This document shows, in pieces, positions 12,349-24,446 of a DNA stretch of 64,000 bases. The notes beneath the pieces are model-generated. The model made no database searches, was not told the DNA's origin, and saw nothing but the letters and a program-made list of their open reading frames with translations. Within the stretch, counting starts at the first letter, position 1. Each line of letters begins with the position of its first letter. Position numbers and translations under genes: made by a program. Source of the stretch: Trogon surrucura (lineage: Eukaryota; Chordata; Aves; Trogoniformes; Trogonidae); assembly GCA_020746105.1 (NCBI GenBank), contig CM036617.1, positions 203,257,971-203,321,970 on the forward strand, given 5' to 3'.

Positions 12349-14817
12349 TGTACAATTTAGAGACAGTAGGATAGTTATCGTTCAAAGGCATGATCTGTTT
12401 TCCATCCACTGCTTAAATATAAATAGTAGTGTATTTCAAATAACTATGCTTCGAGTAAATTATATTTTCATTGTTCATGTTTGCAGATCCATTATTAGAT
12501 ACCACTGTTGCAGAGCTTTTTCCTTTTGTTTTCTCAAAGTGCCTTTATAATTAGATTGTCAAATTACAGTGAAATTCCATTGCAGCTCAGAAGGTACTAC
12601 CTGAAGAGTTGGAATTTGGGCACATGGGCATTTTAGAAAATGTAATAACTTTCTGATAACTTAAACATTGACAGAAGTCAAACACAAAATAGAAAAAAAA
12701 CTTGTTAAAAGCAAACCTAATTATTATTTTCATTAGGCAACTTTTATAAAAGTTCACAAGAACAGAAGGAACAATTTACCTAAATTATTGTTATTTTAGG
12801 TGAAGAGTAGTGAATGAGCTATACAGATATAACAGGAAGAAAGAATAAATCTAGCCACAGGTTTTTTTAGATTACAGGTAAATTCACAAAGAATATACAC
12901 ATACCCATAACTAGTCAAACCCACAAATTATATTCTCAATGACTCTCATGAAGGATGTCTACACTGTTTCTCTAGTTTGAATCAAGATCTTATTTTCTAT
13001 ATATATGTCAATACATACATATCCACAGTTCACTTTGCTTTGTAGAACAAACTCAAAGGGTGCAAATCTGGTTAAGTCTGTATAGAGCTAAACTGAAAGA
13101 TATGCTCCACTCATGCACCATAAAGAAACTGATCTGAATAGCTGAAAATAAAAAGAATTATCAATAATATGTCTCAGATCACTGTAGTTAAGCTCAAAAA
13201 TATTTTTTAGCCAGATGGTGGAAGTATTTGTTTCTACCTTCCCTATGGCCGCCTGTCAGTATGTTTTGTGATCTTGACTAGGAAACATGTAAAACTGAAA
13301 TTGACAAAGGTTGATTAATTTATTGCCGTTCTTTTGTTCTTGTTTAATTTTATTTTTTCTTATAAGAGAGAACATATGTTTGTATGGATAACTGTGGAAC
13401 AGTTTTTGGTGAACAAAGGCAACTAGTCAGAAGTTAATTCAACTCAGCTCTGTCCTGCCTCAGCAGACTCTTATCTGTGATGATCATGGGGGAGCAGTGA
13501 AAAATGACCCTGTCCTGAGTTACCAAAAAAACTAAACAAAGGGCAAAAGACTGAAACTTGAATGGAACCAAAATGCAGATAACAAACATTTTACCCTGAA
13601 TCTCATTTCAACCACTATCTATTCTTGAGATATCTTCATTTGGCTTAGAAAACCACTTGTGCACTAGGCATTACAAAATTACCAGACATGTAGGGTGCTC
13701 ACACACAAACCTTGCCCATGAAAAGATACGGGAGAAATCCCATCACACCACTAAATTTCAGATAGTCCAGTTTCCTTAGCCATACCTCTGCCCATCACAT
13801 CCTTAGAGGATAAAAAAGATTTTGGATACAATGGGAAGAAGTTTTTCCAACAATACAACAGGACTGTAGGAGAGCCTTTCCCCAACTTGAGGCATTGGAT
13901 GAGGATATTTTCCCTTGTTATTGAGAGAACGTTTATCTGAGAGAGGATAAGTAATTAAGAAACACGTGTGGTATTTGGCATGCTTTAAGATTGTGATGTA
14001 AGTATTTAGTGTGCTTGTAGTTTCTACTAGTAAATTCTTGAGAATCACTTAGTTTTATTATAGTGTATCCTGTGTATTGCTCTTTAGATTGCAGTAGTGC
14101 ATTATTCCATTGTATCCACAAAACCTGCAATAGTGACGTACTGGACCTGTGAATGAAGTTCAAATAAAATTTTAGTTTGTACCTCTCAGTAAAGTCTCTC
14201 TCCCCTTTGCAATGTTGAGGAGTTTAAAAATCTTGCTTTACAACTATTTAAAATAGCATCTGCTATTTAAAAAAAAAAATCAACCAGCTAAATGAACCAA
14301 TGAAACCCCTAATATTTTTACTAATATTAACTTTGAGCGTCAACCTTTTCACGCAAAATGAAAGGTAACATGCAAAATTATTCCTGTTGGATAATACTAA
14401 TTTCATGGGTCATACACTTAAATAAAGTAATTTCAAGCTGGAAGAGTGTGCAAATGAGTAAATGATGACTTGTCAAGGTGCTCAGGAGCTGTTTTTATTC
14501 ATACCACATTCCTCCAGTCATTCTGTTTCTGCTGTATGATTTAATTGATCTTGTGTACAAACCCTTTTGCAACCTTATAAATACTGATTTTTTAAAAGTA
14601 GTGAGTAATTCACAGACACAGCTCAATAGAAGCGTGTTTGCAGATGCAAATAAGAAACAAAACTCTATGATTTTGGTCTTCTCCAGATTCTTAAGGAAAA
14701 CTAGTGAGTGTATTGATTGCAAACAGTAAAACTTCATTGCTCAATTAAGACAATAACCCCCTCAAAAATCCAATAAACAAACAGCGTAAGAAAATAAATA
14801 AATAAGAAATTAAATTT

Positions 14818-14834
14818 AAAAAAAAAAAAAAAAG
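14818..14834 (+). repeat. Poly(A) tract
   Basis: An uninterrupted A-run of about 16 bases after an AAATAAATAAATAAG-like stretch. Simple sequence; no element body recognised upstream. Confidence 0.7.
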
Positions 14835-15049
14835 AAGGCTAATTAACCACATTACCCCTTTTAGGAAATGAAGTTATTAGTTACATGCTAGACTGTAATT
14901 ACTAACTGTGCGTATGTCTTACTCATATAAACATTTGGGGAGTTTTTGGAAAAAGATATTTAAGTCCTCCTCACTTAGAATGTAGATGCTTGACCCTTTT
15001 AATACAGAACTGTTTTATATTTTATTAAATAGAAACAGAGAAAAGACAG

Positions 15050-16711
15050 CATTATACAAAACTACTAAGAAGTTTGTCCTTCTTTATAATGTTGTGGGTC
15101 CTCTCTGGGAGAAAACTGCAGTCCTGGTTATCCAGGATGTGGAAAAAGCTGAGCTACTCAAAGACTTTTGGCTCACTCTTTGCCAGCAAATGCTGCAGTC
15201 ACACCACCCAAGTCACAGAAGACAGAGGCAGGGACTGAGAGAGTGAAGGACTGCCCAGTGTTGGAGGAGATCGGATTTGAGACCATCTAAGGAACCCAAC
15301 GGTACACAGGTCCATGGGACCTGATGAGATGCATCTGTGGGTTCTGAGGGAATCAGTGGTTGAAGTGGATAAGCCACTACCTATCATTTTCGAGAAGTTG
15401 TGGCAGTCTGCTGAAATTCCCACTGACTGGAAAAAGGAAAACATAACGCCCATTTTAAAAAAGGTTAACAAAGAAGACCTACAGAACTACAGGCCAGTCA
15501 GTCTTACCTCTGTGCCTGGCAAGACTGTGGAGCAAATACTCCTGGAAACTGTACTAGGACACGGGAAAAATAAGGAGGTGATAAGTGACATCTACCTGGA
15601 CTTGTGGAAAGCATTGACACTGTTCCACACAACCCTTTTGTCTTTAAATTGAGAGATATGGATTTGACAGATGAACCACTCAGTGAATAAGGAACTGGCT
15701 GGATGGCCACATTCAAAGAGTTGTTCAATGTCCAGTTGGAGACCAGGCATGAGTGCTGTTCCCCAGGGGCTGGTATTGAGACGAGTGCTCTTTAACATCT
15801 TTGTTGATAACATGCACAGTAGGATTAATTACACCCTCAGCAGATTTGCTAATGACACCAAGGTGTGAGGTGCTGTTGACATGCTGGAGGGAAAGTATGC
15901 CATTCAGAGGGACATTGACTGGCTGGAGAGATGGGCCCATGCAAATCTCATAAAGTTCAACAAGGCCCAGTGTAGGTTCCTGGTAATCCCAAGTGCAGAC
16001 ACAGGCTGGGCAATGAGTGAACTGAGACCAGCCCTGAAGAGAAGGATTTGGGGGTGTTTGTTCATGAGAAACTTAACATGACCTGCCAATGCACACTTGC
16101 AGCCCACAAAGACAATAAAGTCCTGGGCTGCATCAAAAGAAGCATGGCCAACAGGTCAAGGGAGGTGATTCTTCTCCTCTACTCTGCTCTCGTGAGACCC
16201 CATTTGCAGCACTTTGTTCAGCTCTCGGGCCCCCAACAAAGAAAAACATAGACTTTCTCAAGTGAATCCAAGGGAGACCCATGATGATGATCAGGGTGTT
16301 GGAGCACCTCCTGTATGAGGACAGGCTGAGAGAGTTGGGGTTGTTCATCCTGGAGAAAAGAAGGTTCTGGGGAGACCTTATAGTGGCCTTCCACTACAAC
16401 GGGAAAGATGGGGGAGGCTCTAGATCAGGCAGCATAGTGATAGAACGAGTGGTAACATTTTTTTCAAACTGAAAGACAGTAGATTTAGATCACATATAAG
16501 GAAGAAATTCTTTACAGTGAGGGTGATGAGACACTGGAAGAGGTAGCCCAGAGAAGGTCTGGGTGAACTCTTCCTGAAAGTGTTCAAGGAAAACTTGGAT
16601 GGGGCTTTGAGCAACCTGGTCTAGCGGAAGGCATCCCTGCTCATGGCAGGAGGTTTGGGACTAGATGATCTTTAAAATCCCTTCCAACCCAAACAATTCT
16701 ACATTTCCATG
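15050..16711 (+). mobile_element. CR1 LINE, internally deleted, plus strand
   Basis: This CR1 copy runs from the linker before the RT (DVEKAELLKDFW, about 15136) through the RT to a degenerate octamer tail (AATTCTACATTTCCATG, ending 16711). The block KSMGPDEMHLWVLRE is recognisable near 15310, followed by NYRPVSLTSVPGKTVEQ near 15485. The sequence then jumps from about 15565 to RT motif A, so the usual ITRH...SQHGF...SCLTN segment is missing. Motif A has a one-base deletion. Motif B is VPQGLVLRRVLFNIF and the catalytic motif is FAND. The C-terminal domain follows with several frameshifts. It was formerly an ORF2 and is now inactive. Confidence 0.92.
15585..15868 (+). pseudogene. Decayed CR1 reverse transcriptase core
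   Basis: RT motif A appears as DIYLDLWKAL (near 15588), shifted out of frame by a missing base. Motif B appears as SAVPQGLVLRRVLFNIFVDN (from about 15750) and the catalytic box as RFANDTKV (near 15840). The first catalytic aspartate of FADD is replaced by asparagine. The frame then ends at a TGA. This is a nonfunctional relic. Confidence 0.85.
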
Positions 16712-18099
16712 TTACCACACTAGAGTCAAAGTTACACTTTTAAGCTTCAAATGAGGATGCATCCGTGTTAGTAATTCATAGATTTTAAATTCATAGATCT
16801 TATTGATGTGATAAGCAGTATAAATATTGCTAAAGTGTAAGAAAAGAGGCAGAAAAAGAGTAAAATACATGTCAAAAATACGTACAGTCCAAGTAGTGCA
16901 GGGCACAGTGTTTGCATGTACTGGCATTGCCTTATTTAAATGTATAGTCATGTAATTCACAGTCTTTTTTTGTGATGTATTTTATCTGTTAGTGCTAAGA
17001 TAAAATACTCATAAATGCAGCCACATGTAGTATAGGAAAAAGATAAATTCCTATCCTATGTGAATTCAGATTTTTTTCCTAGTGCACAGAAGAACAAAGC
17101 CAAAGATTTTGAAAGTTTGGGGTTTTTTTGTGGGTTTTTTTTTGTTAAAACAAATAAATGCAAGACAGAGTGCACGTCACAACTGCTAGCTGACGGGTGA
17201 TTTCTTTTCAATTAAAATACAGGAGGGAAGTAGAAAAATAAGTGTCAAGAATGCATTGATTCAAGCCTTGAATATCTAGCAAAACTGTGGGTAATAGATG
17301 GCGACATCAAAAGCCAAGTTAGTCTTCTTCATTATTCTTCATTATTTTTGTATGTTTTGTGGTTTCTATGAAAAGACATGTGTATTTTATTTATACTGAG
17401 TTTTCTTTATATGAAACTATAAAATTTCAAATCCTTATGGAGTTATAAGAATACGTACAACATTTATCATTTTGTTAGAGACTGAAGTCATGAGAAAGAA
17501 TCCAAATAAATATACTTTCCAGAAATTATTTTTTGTGTGAGAACTATATCAAAAGAATGTTCTTTTTTTGAGTTCTTACAAAAATCCAGATCTAATCCAA
17601 ATGATTCTTTTCTTTTCCCTCTAAATTTCTGAGTAAACAAAAGAAAATGGTAGTCCCACAAACTTTGAAGATTTACTTACACACAAGGCATCCAAGCAAA
17701 AGGCTGACAAGCTAGTTCCTCACAAGGGATGTTATTAACTTGGTTAGGAACAGGTTTGGAACAGAGGTTCCAAGCTTGGCATAGTAACAAACAGCTTGCA
17801 CCATCTCACAAACAAGAATTAAATCTTTTGTGGGGTTTTGAATACCTAGATCTTGAGTAAATTTTTTTAATATTTCGGCTAAGACCTGTCTCACTAAAAA
17901 GCTAAATTACATCTTGGGAGAATATTTTTATACATATCTTATATGCAGAACACTCAGATAAGATGAAAGTTAAGATAAAGTCACCGGGTTTCTCAAAGAG
18001 ATGTTTAGGAGAATCTAGTGTGCAGAATCCTCTAAATTGCAAGGATGACTTTGGGGGCTGATACCATCAAATGACTGGTAGAAGGTAGAAGTCTCCTTG
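16712..18099. other. AT-rich spacer between CR1 and LTR
   Basis: No gene or recognised element. A T/G-rich low-complexity run lies at 17116-17147. The 60-residue ORF at 17712-17894 has no recognisable motif. Confidence 0.5.
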
Positions 18100-18706
18100 G
18101 GCTAGCATAATTGATTGCATGAAAAGGAATCATCGATAGAAAACCAGCTCTGAACATTTGGAAAATCTCCTATTGCCATAAAAATTCTCTCTGTGCTGTG
18201 TATTTTAGTGGTAGCTACAAGGGTGTTAATAATATCCCATTGTTTTGGCTGAGCAATGCTCACACAGCACCACGGCTGTTTCTCCAACAGTAGGCTGGGG
18301 GTGGGCAAGATCTTGGGAAAGGACGCAGCCAGGCCAGCTGACCCAAACTGACCAAATGTGTATTCTACACCATATGATATCAGCTCAGCTATAAAAGCTA
18401 AAAGAAAGAAGGAAGATGGGAGAGCATTTGTTATCTGCATTTGTCCTCTGGAGTAACTGCTACACGTACTGAAGCCCTGCTTCCTGGGAAGTGGCTGGAC
18501 ATGGCCTGCTGATGGGAAGTAAAGAATAATCTTTCTGTTTGCCTTTGCTTCCATGCACAACTTTTGCTTTTGCTTCATTAAATTGTCTTTTTCTTGACCC
18601 ACAAGCTTCTTGTTTTATTTTTCCTGTTCCTAGTCCATCTAAGAAGGGGGAGTAACAGAGCAGTTTTGGTGGGCACCTGACCTCCAACCAGGTCCAAACC
18701 ACCACA
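18100..18706 (+). mobile_element. Endogenous retrovirus LTR, second type (ERVL-like)
   Basis: A second LTR type, with a TATA box at 18390-18397 (TATAAAAG), an ATTAAA poly(A) signal at 18577-18582 and a CA end at 18706 within CCACCACA. The last 55 bases (from AAGGGGGAGTAACAGAGC, about 18643) closely resemble the ends of the LTRs at 1-644 and 31562-32752, although the promoter half does not. The left boundary is uncertain because I see no TGTGGTGG start; the element may be truncated or decayed at its 5' side. The following bases contain no primer binding site, so it looks like a solo LTR or a 3' LTR remnant. The 166-codon antisense ORF (18102-18602) is not considered a gene. Confidence 0.75.
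18390..18397 (+). promoter_or_regulatory. LTR TATA box
   Basis: TATAAAAG lies about 187 bases upstream of the ATTAAA signal, a normal spacing for an LTR whose R region starts about 25-30 bases after the TATA box. Whether it is still active is unknown. Confidence 0.6.
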
Positions 18707-21239
18707 ACTTATCTCAACCACTTTTTCTTTCACTTATTGTTGGTGGAAACTATCATTATTTATATTTCTTATTGTCGTTTGATTGTGGTGTTCTTTGCAT
18801 GCTTGCATATAGTTCAAAATCTGTGACAACCCCAAGCAATCTCTAGGAAGCTTAGACAAGTAGGTTTAAAAGATCTCAATTTCAGTGTTTACAGAGGATA
18901 AGAGAAATTATTTTCCTACCAAAAGGAAAAATATCTCATCGAAAATCTCTGCAGTATTTGTTTGCTGTCGGCAGTTATCTTATTGCAAAACTAATTTCCA
19001 GAGGTTTTGCAAAGAATAAGGCAATAAAAAAAATTTTGAAATACACCATGAAAGTCCACATCTATGAAATACAGCTGAAGAAGTTCCTGAAAGCTAAGGG
19101 GGATATCGCAATTGTAGACACAATTTTCTACTTTGTTTCTTTTCTATTTCTTTAAGAATGTGGTTCAGAATGGATGAGGTTTTTTCTTCACCTTGACCAT
19201 TTTCATAACATTAAATAAAGCAGAATTTTCTGCTATTGAAGTAGAGTTAAAAATGACTCATTCTTCCTCTGTTTAGAATGCAGGATCTGATATCAAATTG
19301 ATCTTTATTGAAAACAATAACTTAGAAAAGAGAACAATTTTAAAAATTCATCATATCTCTGCAAGGAAGTTAATATTAAAAAACACCAATATGTCATCAT
19401 AGAGAAGCAAGTTTGTTTTCTGAGACATGTAAAAGACGGTTTTAGCAATGGCTTTCTAAGGAGTTCATCACAATAAGGGCATTATAGGTCCCAGGACTTG
19501 AATGGTACCACCAAGATAAGAGTAACCTTCATTTAGACTGTATTCCAATGGAGCATAAATATTAAATGTCTTTTGTAGTAAGATTTCTACACAGACTGTA
19601 TAGGTTGCCAATGTTTCCTAGTAAACAAGGAATTAATTGAAAATTAAGAATACAGAAGGACGTCACAAATACTTCTATATACAGATGTTTACGTAAATCT
19701 GCTAACATACATACATACACTTGAAAATTATTTTAAAAAGATAACAACCTTATATCATATTTTAATATATTCCCTTAGATACTGGTGTTATATTCCTAGA
19801 TGACTTAAATGATAAACTGAATTTCTAAGACTACATAATTCATATTGCATTTCTACCTCAGCTGGACTACTTTGACAATCCACCTTAAGATATTCTTTAT
19901 TTCAATCTTAAAGAAATATTTATTTTTCCCTTACTGTAAAAGATTGTGTATCTGCAGAAGACATTACTTTGCATTACCTTTCTCTCATTTGGTGCAACTA
20001 TGAGGTTTATGATCGAATCCAGCTAATTGAAATATTTGTAAGTGCAACTTTCATGGTCCTTTGTATTATAATTTTTCTTTTTTTTTTCCTTCTTTTTTTT
20101 TTTAAATAGCGAAGAAGGGCAAAGAATAGCCCCAAACACGGTTCAGCAGCTGGTAAAGACAAGCTCATAGCAACATTGAGACAGTAGTTAGGTGGGTGTT
20201 AACTAACAGATCACTACTTAGTGATAGTTTAAATAGAGTCTGTTCCAAATACTGGAAACACACATAAAATTGTGAAAACATAGATTATGTGATCATGAAA
20301 TATGTATTTTTAAGCATTGGTATAAGGTCAAATGCATTCCTCTAGCTCTCCTCTCTCTGTTACATGGAGTAACATTTAGGACAATACAGGTCTCTTTGCA
20401 TAAATAAATATGGTATTATTCAGTATAAGAAGCTAATAAAACATGCACTTTTCAAAAGGTGAAAAGCAGAGGAGTATCAGACTGCTTTTAATATCTAGAG
20501 AATATTATGATGATGGAGTCTTACATCAGGACCAATAGTATTTAAGAGTTAATTAGATGGAAATGGAACATATCTCTAAGTCAGATTGTTCATTACCAAT
20601 AATCTTTGCACAAATTCAAAAGAATTTCAAAGAAAAAATAATTATTCTCTAACAGGAAGTGTGTTGGGGCATCCATTCAGGTATCACTTTAAGGTGCACC
20701 TGCATTCTTTTTTAGTAAGCTTCCTTGAGATGAGAACTTTTTCTAACTCTAGACCTCCTCAAGTTTTTGTTAGAGAATGAGTTAGAATAACAAGCCTTTT
20801 AAGAATAGAGATCTAGTAAAATAACAAAAAAAAAAAAAACAAAACAGGAAAGGGCTTGTAAACACATTTTTATTTCCTTATCCTTTTATTCCCTTATCCT
20901 TGATACCAAGCTTAATTGCAGCCACCTCATTTCATTCACCACCAAGAAAATGTCTCTATTTACATATCCCATCTGTGGTTTTTTTTCCTGCTTTTCCCAG
21001 CAGTGCCCTGCAAATCTCCTTCCTGTGTTCTCTCCTCAGATTCACTGTCCTACCACATCATCCGGAAAACTCTCCCCATCACATACAGAAGTGCAGCTGC
21101 TGCCCTGGGATTGCAGCTCTCTCTTCCAGCTCTTCAGCTTGCTGCCATGCCACTTGTAGGAGAATGCAATACACAGGCAAAGGACGGCTGAATTCGTGCA
21201 TGTAGGGATAACTTAAGGAATAACCAAGGCTCACCTTGA
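18707..21239. other. AT-rich stretch without recognised genes
   Basis: No exon or transposon supported. It contains a long T-rich run at about 20069-20104 and an A-run at about 20826-20840. Three overlapping open frames at 20900-21205 reflect a local shortage of stop codons in C/T-rich sequence; none resembles a known protein. Confidence 0.5.
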
Positions 21240-21545
21240 GAAGACATACATCAGAGATATCAAGAGCAATAAGAGGAGTTTCTCTTACTACATTAGTAGT
21301 AAAAGGCTTAATAGAGTGGAGGATCTTGCTACAGCAAGGTATTCATTGCACTGTTTGCCTCAGATTTCTTCATTAACAATGTCTCCCAGACCTCTGCCTT
21401 TAGAGAAGAGGTTAAAGGAGGATGGGAATTACTAGCAGCAAATGAAGGTTGAGTCTGGGATTACTTGAGTGAAGTCGACCCATATGTGTCCATATGGGGA
21501 CACAACAGTCTGCCTTCAAGGGTGCTGAGAGAACTGAATGGTGTC
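21240..21545 (+). mobile_element. CR1 ORF2 internal fragment without tail
   Basis: The sequence translates in pieces to the linker region that precedes CR1 reverse transcriptase. IKSNKRS.SYYISSKR is seen at about 21255-21310. A decayed counterpart of LNAFFASVF follows near 21350-21375. The KSMGPDG...RVLREL block is reflected in CCATATGGGGACAC...AGGGTGCTGAGAGAACTG near 21490-21537. No RT core, C-terminus or octamer tail follows. CR1 copies are normally truncated at the 5' end only, so the 3' part was probably lost later by deletion or rearrangement. The match is by eye and highly decayed. Confidence 0.6.
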
Positions 21546-24179
21546 TTTGATAAAGAAGGAAGGTAAAAATGAACAAGCCTGTTAAAATAGATCTTACTCT
21601 GGGTAGGTGCAAATATTTTTTTTCTTTCTGTTAGGCTTTTGGCCAGAACCACAGGGCAGATTACATATTGTTAGTGGATTGCAGAAGAAACCTTCATACT
21701 GAGATTCAGAACTCTGTTAAAGATGAAAGTGATGTCAAAATATTGGCAATTTTGACCAATGCATTTTGTTTCCATGGAAGAGCAAAATGAGACAGAGTTA
21801 TTGTTTGTTGCTGTTATCTTTCTGTTTACCTTAGGTATGTTTAGTGGCAAAGGAAATTACAAAGATAAACAAAGCTAAGACCAGTCTCAGAAGATGCAGT
21901 GTGGGTGCAGGGTAATGCAACATGAAGTGGGCTAATTAGATACTCCAAGAAGCCTGAAAAGTTTGGAACCCAGAGAAAACAACATCTTAGCACAGCTTCT
22001 CTTCTTTTATTGCTGAGGACTGCCACCCAGAACTAGCTCAGGTATCCTTTTGCAGACCACACAAAGAAAAACACTACTTCTTTGAACATCATTACCCCTT
22101 CATTCTTAATTCATCTAGATAATATACATGTAATCTGCCATGTATTCACACAGTAAATATAAAGGCAAAGTAATTTACAAACATTTTAGCAACATGTTTG
22201 CATTTACGTGCCTAATTCTCTACAAACATTGATTAGTAGGAACTAATGTTATTCGTTCCTATTCCCATATCAGCACATGATATGGGAAAACTCGAATCTG
22301 TTAATGATCAATGTGACAATTATTTGAAAAATGTTGTGTTGAACGTGTTGTTTATTGCAGTAGGACAAAGTTATTACCATCAAAGGTCCACAAGGAAACA
22401 GATACACAGCAACAAGTGGTTAGTTGTAAAAAAAAATCTTAGCTAATCTTTTACAGCCTTTTACTGCTTACTAAATCACACCTCTTTCTGAAGAATTCAG
22501 GGTGCCATAGGAGTCTAAGTAGTTTTAGGGAAAAAAAAATCTTTAATAAATGAAATACAATGGAACCATAGAGCAACAATGTATATTCAGTAAGCATTCC
22601 AAAATTACATTGATAAATGTAACTTTTACTCAATCTTATGTTCTCTAGATTTAATTAAAAGTTAAACGTGAACTTTAGAGTATGAGTGAGTGAAAGAACC
22701 ACAAAAATTGACTTTGAGAATACGAGAAATGTGTGCTGTACAACTACCTGTTAGTCCTGTAAATCTAATTACAGCAGAAGAGGAGATAGTCTGAATTCTT
22801 TGAGAACACATCTTCACTAGATAGAGTGACACTCTCTCCCTCTTTACTTCTTCCACTTGCTTTTTACTCTGTCAGATTGCAGGGAAGTAATTTCAAAAAT
22901 GAAAAAATCACGACACACAACAACGTTCATAGAACACAACATTGCTGCCTGAATGTGTGGTTAAGTTTTGATATGTAGTCATAAAATAGAAAACTGATCT
23001 TATGGAGGATTAAGTTTGGAGCTGATTAATCTCAATGGCAAGCATTCTATAGATCTCAAAGAATCAAGGTTTTGACTGTGCATTCGATTTGGCATTTTAA
23101 GATCAAGATACAGATTTATAATGGCAGAAAGCTTGGCTCTGTCCTGGCATAAATCCAAGATGTTGGGCATGTAAAGTATAAATGAGTCCATTTGCAAGTC
23201 ATTTGATATAAAACCATTTCAGACTCAAAAGGTCATTGCAGCTGCAAAACAGCAACACTGAACCACATGTACTGAATGTCTCTTTTTCAGTTAAGAAATT
23301 CACTAAAGGTAAAATTACAATTCCTTCTAAGCATTGTGTGGCAAATGCCAACAAGTCAAGGCCAACTGTAAATTCTAGTCTCTGAAAAGCAATGGTAAGA
23401 TAAAATTTACTTTAGTAATCAGCAACTACTGTGGCTGAAAGACTTTATTTGAACTTATATTTTGAATCTTTGAATATCAATTGGCTATTTTAAAAGCTAT
23501 TTCACAATTCCCTTCCAGCCAGTGCAGCCACATATGTCCTCTTGGCCTTTAGTCTTCTACTAGTAACACCAGCACCGTGTGTTAACAACAAATATGTTTG
23601 AAGTGTCAGAGGAGAATATGTAAAAGAAGTTTGCTAACGGCTAGTTTCTTGCCCCCTCCAACTGCAACACTCTTTTGAAAGGGATGTAGAGGAGCAACAA
23701 TTTGTCTACTCTGACTTCTGTCCAAGAGCTGATGATTTTTTGATTTCAAACCCTACCTTCTCATTTGTTTGTCAGTTCTTGCAAAAGCTTCAAAATATTG
23801 CATATTTGAATATGGCAGGGAAGAAGAATAGGAGTTACAGTACACTTATAAAAATTGGGGATCAGCAGTCTCAACCCTGTTGACACCTAGAAGTGATTGA
23901 TTGAGACCAGACGTGACTACACTCAAGAGTATTTACTCTGCATGTGATTAACATGCTTTATTGTTGCTGTCATGTGTGACTTTAATGTTTGGGCAGACAG
24001 AGAAAGAAATACCCAACGAAAGACGGCTTCTGTCAGTCAGGAATGCCAAACAGGCACTAAAGAAAGCAAACAGCTTAACATCTCATTGAAATAAACAGTT
24101 ATTTATCAAGAAACTGAAGTGCAGATGTTGACTTCTGGTAGAACAAATTCATGTGTGGAAAGGAAAAGCGTCAGTCTTA
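21546..24179. other. AT-rich stretch without recognised genes
   Basis: No exon or transposon could be supported. ORFs are all under 70 codons. Nothing distinctive was found. Confidence 0.5.
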
Positions 24180-24446
24180 TATAAAAGAAAACCTCCATTT
24201 GTCCAAAAAGTGGGAGCTGGGTTTTTGAGTGTGTTAGGGGAAAACTAGATCAGATCTGAGTCCCTGACAGAGGCAAGGCTTCTGCATCTCTCTGCTCCCA
24301 TGTCCAACTGGTAGAAGGGCTGAGCACAAATTCCCAGTACACCTGTGCAGGGGACTATGGAGCACAGGTATACACCATGTACATATAGGTCTGGCCACAG
24401 AGATCGACATCACAAACTCATAGTGCACTCACATGAGCACAGACAG
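24180..24446. other. Left flank of a GC-richer segment interrupted by CR1
   Basis: From about 24180 the sequence becomes richer in G and C than its surroundings. The same character resumes at 25572-25870 beyond the CR1 insertion. The two flanks may be one older repeat, perhaps an LTR, split by the CR1. I cannot name the family. Confidence 0.3.

Larger units (their letters stand above)
4780..15049. other. 10-kb AT-rich stretch without recognised genes or large repeats
   Basis: No transposon or exon could be supported in this stretch. ORFs are under 100 codons with compositions typical of AT-rich chance frames. Separately listed are the 28-bp palindrome (5997-6024), the A/GAA tract (9081-9106) and the TATC microsatellite (12269-12348). 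Around 10140-10600 the sequence is more GC-rich and contains TATAAATAAA, but I cannot assign it to a family. Confidence 0.5.

Noticed and set aside
18102..18602. 166-codon minus-strand open frame
   Set aside because: It lies antisense to the LTR at 18100-18706 and has no known domain; LTR antisense strands often have long chance frames.
20900..21205. Three overlapping frames of 69-101 codons
   Set aside because: Open in all three frames because of C/T-rich sequence with few stops; none looks like a protein family.
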